Source of the DNA: Erysipelotrichaceae bacterium
GTDB taxonomy: Bacteria; Bacillota_I; Bacilli_A; Erysipelotrichales; Erysipelotrichaceae
Reading direction: 5' to 3'
Assembly: GCA_900759455.1 (NCBI GenBank)
Contig: CAAEVI010000129.1
Coordinates: 1-10,119 of the forward strand
DNA length: 10,119 nucleotides
The notes below the pieces were generated by a model, which was not told the origin of the DNA, searched no databases, and saw only the letters and a list, made by a program, of their open reading frames with translations. The stretch's first letter is position 1. The number at the start of each line of letters is the position of its first letter. Both the position numbers and the translations under genes were made by a program. This document shows positions 6,333 to 10,119 of this stretch, one piece after another.

Positions 6333-6719
6333 ATGATGAAAAAAATACAGAATCAGTTGATGAAAGTTCTAAAAATACTGGAATATCTGGTAGCGGTTGC
6401 TCTCATCATTGCAATGGTTATCTCTCTGATTTCCTTTGTGATCCAGCAGTCTTCTTCCTTTTCCATCGAAAGCTTTCATCTGGAATCCTATTTGAGCTTC
6501 GCTTTGTCTTTGATCGTTGGCATCGAGTTTGTGAAAATGCTTATTTTGCAGACGTCGGGATCGTTGGTTGAAGTAGTTATGTTTGCGGTGGCCCGTCAGA
6601 TCATTATGAGTCATGACAGTGCAGTGGAAAACTTGATCGGTGTTATTGCGGTGCTTCTCATGTTTTTATGCAGAAAATATCTGTTAGGAGAAGGAAGCAA
6701 ATTATTTAATAATAAATAA
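6333..6719 (+). CDS. PsiE-like small four-helix membrane protein
   Basis: 128 residues. Hydrophobic segments at about 17-37, 52-72, 79-93 and 100-117 indicate four membrane passes with a basic N-terminus (MMKKIQNQLMK). The second half, IEFVKMLIL (64-72), VVMFAVARQIIMSHDS (81-96) and NLIGVIAVLLMFLCRKYL (100-117), has the order and key residues (EF, AxxRxII, H-S, NLI, RK) of the PsiE family, named for an E. coli phosphate-starvation-inducible gene of unknown biochemical function. The match is from memory and the phosphate link may not hold here. It begins 4 bases after rpiB with only a weak site (GAGA), so coupled translation in an rpiB operon is likely. ATG at 6336 is an equally possible start. 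A terminator follows the stop at once. Confidence 0.75.
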   Translation: MMKKIQNQLMKVLKILEYLVAVALIIAMVISLISFVIQQSSSFSIESFHLESYLSFALSLIVGIEFVKMLILQTSGSLVEVVMFAVARQIIMSHDSAVENLIGVIAVLLMFLCRKYLLGEGSKLFNNK

Positions 6720-6742
6720 AGACCAGGGCAGCCTGGTTTTTT
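6719..6742 (+). terminator. Intrinsic terminator after the PsiE-like gene
   Basis: ACCAGG (6722-6727) and CCTGGT (6732-6737) pair around loop GCAG, followed by T-residues through 6742. The stem begins 2 bases after the stop codon. It closes the rpiB unit and separates it from the PTS operon. Confidence 0.85.
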
Positions 6743-6793
6743 ATCTGCATTCGAAGACTTTGTTAAAAGAGAGTCATTAAACGAAAAAAGATA

Positions 6794-6822
6794 TTGACAG
6801 AAACCGCTTACTTGACTACAAT
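6794..6822 (+). promoter_or_regulatory. Strong sigma-A-type promoter of the PTS operon
   Basis: Perfect TTGACA (6794-6799), 17-base spacer, and TACAAT (6817-6822). Transcription would start near 6829, just before the antiterminator RNA element. It is the best promoter in the window. Confidence 0.85.
6799..6813 (-). promoter_or_regulatory. Candidate CcpA operator (cre) inside the promoter
   Basis: The minus strand reads AAGTAAGCGGTTTCT, one mismatch (position 2) from the consensus WTGNAANCGNWNNCW. It lies between the -35 and -10, where bound CcpA/HPr-Ser-P would block RNA polymerase. The site is inferred from consensus only; no ccpA gene is in view. Confidence 0.45.
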
Positions 6823-6835
6823 AGAAGCAGATATA

Positions 6836-6864
6836 GGGTGTTACTGGTAATGCAGGCATGAACT
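6836..6864 (+). promoter_or_regulatory. Ribonucleic antiterminator (RAT) bound by GlcT-type protein
   Basis: The core GTGTTACTG (6838-6846) and GCAGGCATGA (6852-6861) are the two halves of a RAT, the RNA hairpin bound by BglG/LicT/GlcT proteins; the GGCATGA ending resembles the GlcT-type element before Bacillus ptsG. CTG pairs with CAG around GTAATG, and GTT with AAC lower in the stem. Its 3' half is the same sequence as the 5' arm of the terminator, so the two structures exclude each other. The gene for a GlcT-like protein lies in this operon. Confidence 0.85.
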
Positions 6865-6912
6865 ATTAAGGAATAAATCTCGGTAGAGATTCTTTAATGT
6901 TTATGCCTTTTT
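6854..6912 (+). terminator. Conditional terminator in the ptsG leader
   Basis: AGGCAT (6854-6859) pairs with ATGCCT (6903-6908). Further pairing continues inward (ATTAA with TTAAT, ATCTC with GAGAT around loop GGTA), with small bulges. TTTTT follows at 6908-6912. It overlaps the 3' half of the RAT, so binding of the antiterminator protein should open transcription into ptsG. Confidence 0.85.
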
Positions 6913-6926
6913 ATATGCGCTGCGGG

Positions 6927-6968
6927 ATGAACATTGAAGAATTGCGAGAGGAAAGGAAAAGGGAATGA
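6927..6968 (+). CDS. Possible 13-codon leader ORF overlapping the ptsG start
   Basis: ATG at 6927 opens MNIEELREERKRE and stops at TGA 6966-6968, overlapping the ptsG ATG (6965) as ATGA. Charged composition arises partly because the frame runs through the purine-rich ptsG ribosome site. There is no good ribosome site in front of it. It may be chance, or may couple translation into ptsG. Confidence 0.2.
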   Translation: MNIEELREERKRE

Positions 6969-9094
6969 AAGACAAGATTTTTGGCGTTCTTCAACGCATC
7001 GGACGAAGCTTCATGCTTCCAATCGCCGTACTTCCGGTTGCAGGTTTGCTGCTTGGTATCGGAAGCTCCTTCACAAATGAAACAATGATTGCATCCTATG
7101 GCTTACAGGGAGTCTTGGGAAACGGAACGGTACTTCACGGTTTGCTGACCGTCATGAGCAAGGCCGGAAGTGCGATCTTCGATAACCTTCCGCTGATCTT
7201 TGCTGCCGGTGTTGCTATCGGTATGGCAAAGAAAGAAAAAGAGGTTGCAGCACTTTCCGCTGTCATTGCTTTCTTCGTTATGCATGTATCTATCAATGCC
7301 ATGCTGACCATTGACGGACAGATTCTGGCAGACGGTACGATTTCTCCTGATGTATTAGGCGGTACGATTGCTTCCATGTGCGGTATTCAGACACTGCAGA
7401 TGGGTGTATTCGGCGGTATTATTGTCGGTCTTGGTGTTGCAGCGCTTCATAATAAATTCTATAAGATCGAATTGCCGAACGCACTGTCCTTCTTCGGCGG
7501 CAGCCGTTTCGTGCCGATCATTTCAACCATCACCTTCGTATTTGTCGGTATCCTGATGTTCTTTATCTGGCCGGTTGTTCAAAACGGTATCTATGCGCTT
7601 GGTTCACTTGTTACGGGAACAGGTTATATCGGTACTTTGATTTTCGGTATCATCAAACGTGCCCTGATTCCGTTCGGCCTGCATCATGTGTTCTATCTTC
7701 CGTTCTGGCAGACAGCAGTCGGCGGAACAATGGAAGTTGCCGGACAGCTGGTACAGGGCGGTCAGAACATCTTCTTTGCTCAGCTGGCTGATCCTAGTGT
7801 TGTTCATTTCAGTGCTGACGCAACCCGCTATTTCTCCGGTGAATTTATCTTTATGATCTTTGGTCTTCCTGGTGCGGCTCTTGCTATGTATCAGTGTGCA
7901 AAACCGGAAAAGAAAAAGGTTGCCGGCGGTCTGCTTCTGTCTGCAGCTTTGACAAGTATGTTTACCGGTATTACAGAACCGATCGAATTCTCCTTCCTGT
8001 TTGTAGCACCGATGCTGTTTGGTGTACAGGTCGTATTGGCTGGTGCTGCTTACATGATCGCACATATGCTGAATATCGCAGTCGGTCTGACATTCTCAGG
8101 CGGTTTCCTGGATCTGTTCCTCTTCGGTATCCTGCAGGGAAATGATAAGACAAGCTGGATGTTGATCATCCCTGTCGGTATCGTTTATTTCTTCCTGTAT
8201 TTCTTCATCTTCAAGTTCCTGATCAAGAAATTCAATCTGAAGACACCGGGTCGTGAGGATGATGACGAAGAAACAAAACTGTATACAAAAGCAGATGTGA
8301 ATGCCCGCAAGGAAGCTGAAAAGGGTGCTGTATCCGCTCAGCCGAACGCTCTTTCCGCAATGATCACGAAAGGTCTCGGCGGCGCGGCTAATATTTCCGA
8401 TGTCGACTGCTGTGCAACTCGCCTTCGTGTCACGGTCAAGGATTCTGCCCAGGTAGATGAAGCAGTGCTGAAACAAAGCGGAGCAGCAGGTGTCATCAAG
8501 AAAGGAAAAGGCGTTCAGGTTATTTACGGACCACGCGTTTCTGTCATCAAGTCTGATCTTGAAGAATATTTGCTGAATCCGGTTGAAGTGGAAGAGGCTG
8601 TTGTCGAAACAAAACCGGAACCGGCAAAGGAAGAAAAGAAAGAAATCAAAGAAGTATTTGTGGCTCCGATGAAGGGTGAAGCCAAGCTGATCAATGAAAC
8701 TCCGGATGCGACTTTTGCGCAGAAGATGATGGGCGACGGCATCGTGATCTTCCCGGAGGACGGCAGCGTCTACAGTCCGTGCGATGCAACGATTCAGTTT
8801 GTGTTTGATACAAAACATGCCATCGGTCTGACATCTTCGGAAGGAATCGAAATTCTGATTCATGCCGGAATCGATACTGTAAAATTAGGCGGCAAAGGAT
8901 TCAATGTTCTGGTTGAAAACGGGCAAAAAGTAGAAAAAGGTGCAAAATTAATGGAAATTGATTTACAATATATTCGAGAGAATGCACCGTCAGATGCGGT
9001 ACCGCTGGTATTCACAAATCTCGGCGATCACCATCTGGAACTGTTGAAGCTCGGAAAAGTAAATGCCGGGGATGAAATCATTCGTGTAAAATAA
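6965..9094 (+). CDS. ptsG: Glucose-family PTS permease, fused EIICBA
   Basis: Membrane transporter of 709 residues that imports and phosphorylates a hexose using phosphoryl groups from HPr. EIIC (about 1-420) has about ten hydrophobic segments, the MLPIAVLPVAGLLLGIG start (17-33) and the conserved GITEPIEF loop (335-342) that binds sugar. After an acidic linker, EIIB (about 460-535) carries ISDVDCCATRLRV (477-489); C483, just before ATRLR, is the expected phosphocysteine. A Pro/Glu/Lys-rich linker (541-565) leads to EIIA (about 570-709), with TKHAIG (H618) and ILIHAGIDTV (H633, the phosphohistidine). All three domains are intact, so it needs only EI and HPr. Start supported by AGGAAAAGGGA. 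The GlcT-type RAT upstream and the GlcT-like gene 18 bases downstream favour glucose; maltose/glucoside or GlcNAc relatives remain possible. Confidence 0.9.
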   Translation: MKDKIFGVLQRIGRSFMLPIAVLPVAGLLLGIGSSFTNETMIASYGLQGVLGNGTVLHGLLTVMSKAGSAIFDNLPLIFAAGVAIGMAKKEKEVAALSAVIAFFVMHVSINAMLTIDGQILADGTISPDVLGGTIASMCGIQTLQMGVFGGIIVGLGVAALHNKFYKIELPNALSFFGGSRFVPIISTITFVFVGILMFFIWPVVQNGIYALGSLVTGTGYIGTLIFGIIKRALIPFGLHHVFYLPFWQTAVGGTMEVAGQLVQGGQNIFFAQLADPSVVHFSADATRYFSGEFIFMIFGLPGAALAMYQCAKPEKKKVAGGLLLSAALTSMFTGITEPIEFSFLFVAPMLFGVQVVLAGAAYMIAHMLNIAVGLTFSGGFLDLFLFGILQGNDKTSWMLIIPVGIVYFFLYFFIFKFLIKKFNLKTPGREDDDEETKLYTKADVNARKEAEKGAVSAQPNALSAMITKGLGGAANISDVDCCATRLRVTVKDSAQVDEAVLKQSGAAGVIKKGKGVQVIYGPRVSVIKSDLEEYLLNPVEVEEAVVETKPEPAKEEKKEIKEVFVAPMKGEAKLINETPDATFAQKMMGDGIVIFPEDGSVYSPCDATIQFVFDTKHAIGLTSSEGIEILIHAGIDTVKLGGKGFNVLVENGQKVEKGAKLMEIDLQYIRENAPSDAVPLVFTNLGDHHLELLKLGKVNAGDEIIRVK

Positions 9095-9112
9095 GCGAAC
9101 AAGGAGGAGAAC

Positions 9113-9949
9113 ATGGGGAAAATCGTACGCATATTAAATCATAATGCAGTGATCGTGCATGATGCACAGGATAACCGTGTTCTCCTGCTGTTGGATAAAG
9201 GAATAGGATTTGGAAAGAAGATCAATGAACAGATGGATCCTCCTTATTCGGGAAAGATCTATGAGCTGCAGAAAGAGACAAGCAAAGGTCCGACAAAAGA
9301 TGTATTGAATCATCTAGAACCGCAGTATCTGGAAATCAGCAGTGAAATCTTAACTTTGGCCGAGGAAAAATTTCATGATATCGACCGCAACATCCTGCTG
9401 CCTCTGGCAGATCACATTGCCTTTGCAATCACGCGGATCAAGAGCGGCATGAATATCACAAACCCGTTTGTGAATGACATTACGATGCTATATCCGGAGG
9501 AGTATGAGGTAGCCAAACAAGGCAGCAAGATCATTTATGAACGCTGCGGTTATGAGATCAATGAAGACGAGATCGGTTATATCACGCTTCACATTCACAG
9601 TGCCATGGGTGAACAGGTGGATGAGGGCATGCTGGTTGCCGTTATCATCAATGAAAGCATTCAGCAGGTAGAAAAAGAATGCGGTGTAGTGATCGATGTA
9701 CATACATTGTCTTACAGCCGCTTGCTGACACATATGAAATATTTGCTGGCCCGTTTAAGAGAAGGTGAAGTACTGGCATTGGATATGGAAGATTATACAA
9801 AAACAAATTTTCCATATTCCTATGATGTTGCCAGACATATCATTGAACGAATCGAACGTACGCTTCACAAAGATATTCCGAAAGTAGAAACAGGCTACTT
9901 GGCTCTGCATATTGAACGTGTATGCAAAAATGAAACAAATGCAAATTAA
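9113..9949 (+). CDS. glcT: GlcT-type transcription antiterminator (BglG/LicT family)
   Basis: Cytosolic RNA-binding regulator of 278 residues. The N-terminal CAT domain (1-57) has IVRILNHNAVIV (4-15) and LLLDKGIGFGKK (25-36), the RNA-binding surface. PRD1 (about 70-170) holds ADHIAFAITR (99-108) with H101 and YITLHIHSA (156-164) with H160. PRD2 (about 175-275) holds LLTHMKYL (204-211) with H207 and YLALHIERV (262-270) with H266. These four match the phosphorylatable histidines of LicT/GlcT. GIGFGKK, DHIAFAI and NPFVNDITMLYPEEYEVAK resemble Bacillus GlcT more than LicT. By family knowledge, EIIB of PtsG phosphorylates and inactivates the protein when no sugar is imported; with glucose it dimerises, binds the RAT and prevents termination. 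AAGGAGG is well placed before the ATG. Lying downstream of its own switch, it should be autoregulated. Confidence 0.93.
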   Translation: MGKIVRILNHNAVIVHDAQDNRVLLLLDKGIGFGKKINEQMDPPYSGKIYELQKETSKGPTKDVLNHLEPQYLEISSEILTLAEEKFHDIDRNILLPLADHIAFAITRIKSGMNITNPFVNDITMLYPEEYEVAKQGSKIIYERCGYEINEDEIGYITLHIHSAMGEQVDEGMLVAVIINESIQQVEKECGVVIDVHTLSYSRLLTHMKYLLARLREGEVLALDMEDYTKTNFPYSYDVARHIIERIERTLHKDIPKVETGYLALHIERVCKNETNAN

Positions 9950-9971
9950 GCTGCATCGTATGATGCAGCTT
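9948..9971 (+). other. Perfect 10-bp hairpin at the glcT stop codon
   Basis: AAGCTGCATC (9948-9957) pairs with GATGCAGCTT (9962-9971) around loop GTAT, starting on the last two bases of the glcT stop. No T-run follows, so it is probably not the terminator itself; it may protect the mRNA 3' end. Confidence 0.7.
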
Positions 9972-9980
9972 CAGATTGTT

Positions 9981-10031
9981 GACAAAGTGCACTTTGAAAA
10001 CTTAAATTCACAGTGCGCTTTGTCTTTTTTT
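9981..10031 (+). terminator. Intrinsic terminator of the ptsG-glcT operon
   Basis: GACAAAGTGCACT (9981-9993) pairs with AGTGCGCTTTGTC (10012-10024), 13 pairs including one G-U. TGAA/TTCA pairing is possible within the loop. Seven T (10025-10031) follow at once. Minus-strand transcription would not get a T-run here, so it works for the + strand only. Confidence 0.92.
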
Positions 10032-10087
10032 ATTCTGGTAAATTTTATTCTGTTTATATTCTGTTTTTATTAATGAAAATGAGTATC

Positions 10088-10111
10088 CTATGCTGGTTTC
10101 CAGCTCCATAG
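10088..10111. other. Bulged hairpin near the window end
   Basis: CTATG-CTGG (10088-10096) pairs with CCAG-CTC-CATAG (10100-10111) around loop TTT with a 3-base bulge. The preceding 10032-10087 is AT-rich. Nothing here identifies a gene; it may be the edge of a downstream element. Confidence 0.35.
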
Positions 10112-10119
10112 TGCCATTC

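Noticed and set aside
7604..8065. 153-codon minus-strand frame inside ptsG
   Set aside because: Entirely antisense to membrane segments of EIIC; composition fits a complement shadow.
8096..8863. 255-codon open frame antisense to ptsG
   Set aside because: It lies wholly opposite a strongly conserved EIICBA gene, its product is an unordered mix of Cys, His and Phe without a known motif, and it has no ribosome site. It follows from codon bias of the real gene.
10008..10118. Open minus-strand frame at the right edge, ending within the operon terminator
   Set aside because: Only about 36 codons, rich in Lys, Asn and Gln as expected from AT-rich DNA, and it runs through the terminator stem. It could be a real gene end, but nothing supports it within the window.

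Overview
The window looks like chromosomal DNA of a low-to-moderate GC Firmicute. Purine-rich Shine-Dalgarno sites, an HPr/PTS sugar regulon with an RNA antitermination switch, and a BclA-like collagen-repeat protein all point to a spore-forming gut relative. An Erysipelotrichia member of the [Clostridium] innocuum type is my best guess, but that is inference, not a database result. There is no rRNA, tRNA, CRISPR array or recognisable insertion sequence.

Left part (1-1807, + strand): the 3' part of a collagen-like (Gly-X-Y) gene with a C-terminal domain the size of the BclA jelly-roll, followed by a family 2 glycosyltransferase with a helical, TPR-like C-terminal half. A perfect hairpin lies between them. 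This is probably a surface or exosporium glycoprotein with its modifying enzyme. The glycosyltransferase converges on a minus-strand block (1816-3264): a YggS/PipY-type PLP-homeostasis protein and, upstream of it, a PAP2-superfamily membrane phosphatase. A terminator hairpin is built into the ends of the two convergent genes, and a 19-bp perfect terminator sits on the stop of the PAP2 gene.

Middle (3394-6742, + strand): glycerol kinase (glpK) is followed with a 1-base gap by a D-2-hydroxyacid dehydrogenase. Next comes a likely two-gene operon of ribose-5-phosphate isomerase B (rpiB) and a small PsiE-like four-helix membrane protein, closed by a terminator. These are ordinary central-carbon genes.

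Right part (6743-10119, + strand): a complete glucose PTS control unit. It has a strong sigma-A-type promoter, a candidate CcpA (cre) operator between the -35 and -10, and a ribonucleic antiterminator (RAT) overlapping a long intrinsic terminator. A 709-residue fused EIICBA transporter and then a GlcT-type antiterminator protein follow, and the unit ends in two hairpins, the second a canonical terminator. In this arrangement GlcT lies behind the terminator it is predicted to open, so it should feed back on itself. The last ~90 bases are AT-rich with a bulged hairpin and no gene I can support.

I found no clearly new system. The items most worth a second look are the collagen-like protein/glycosyltransferase pair, the self-controlled ptsG-glcT switch with a 13-codon leader ORF, and the repeated overlap of terminators with stop codons.
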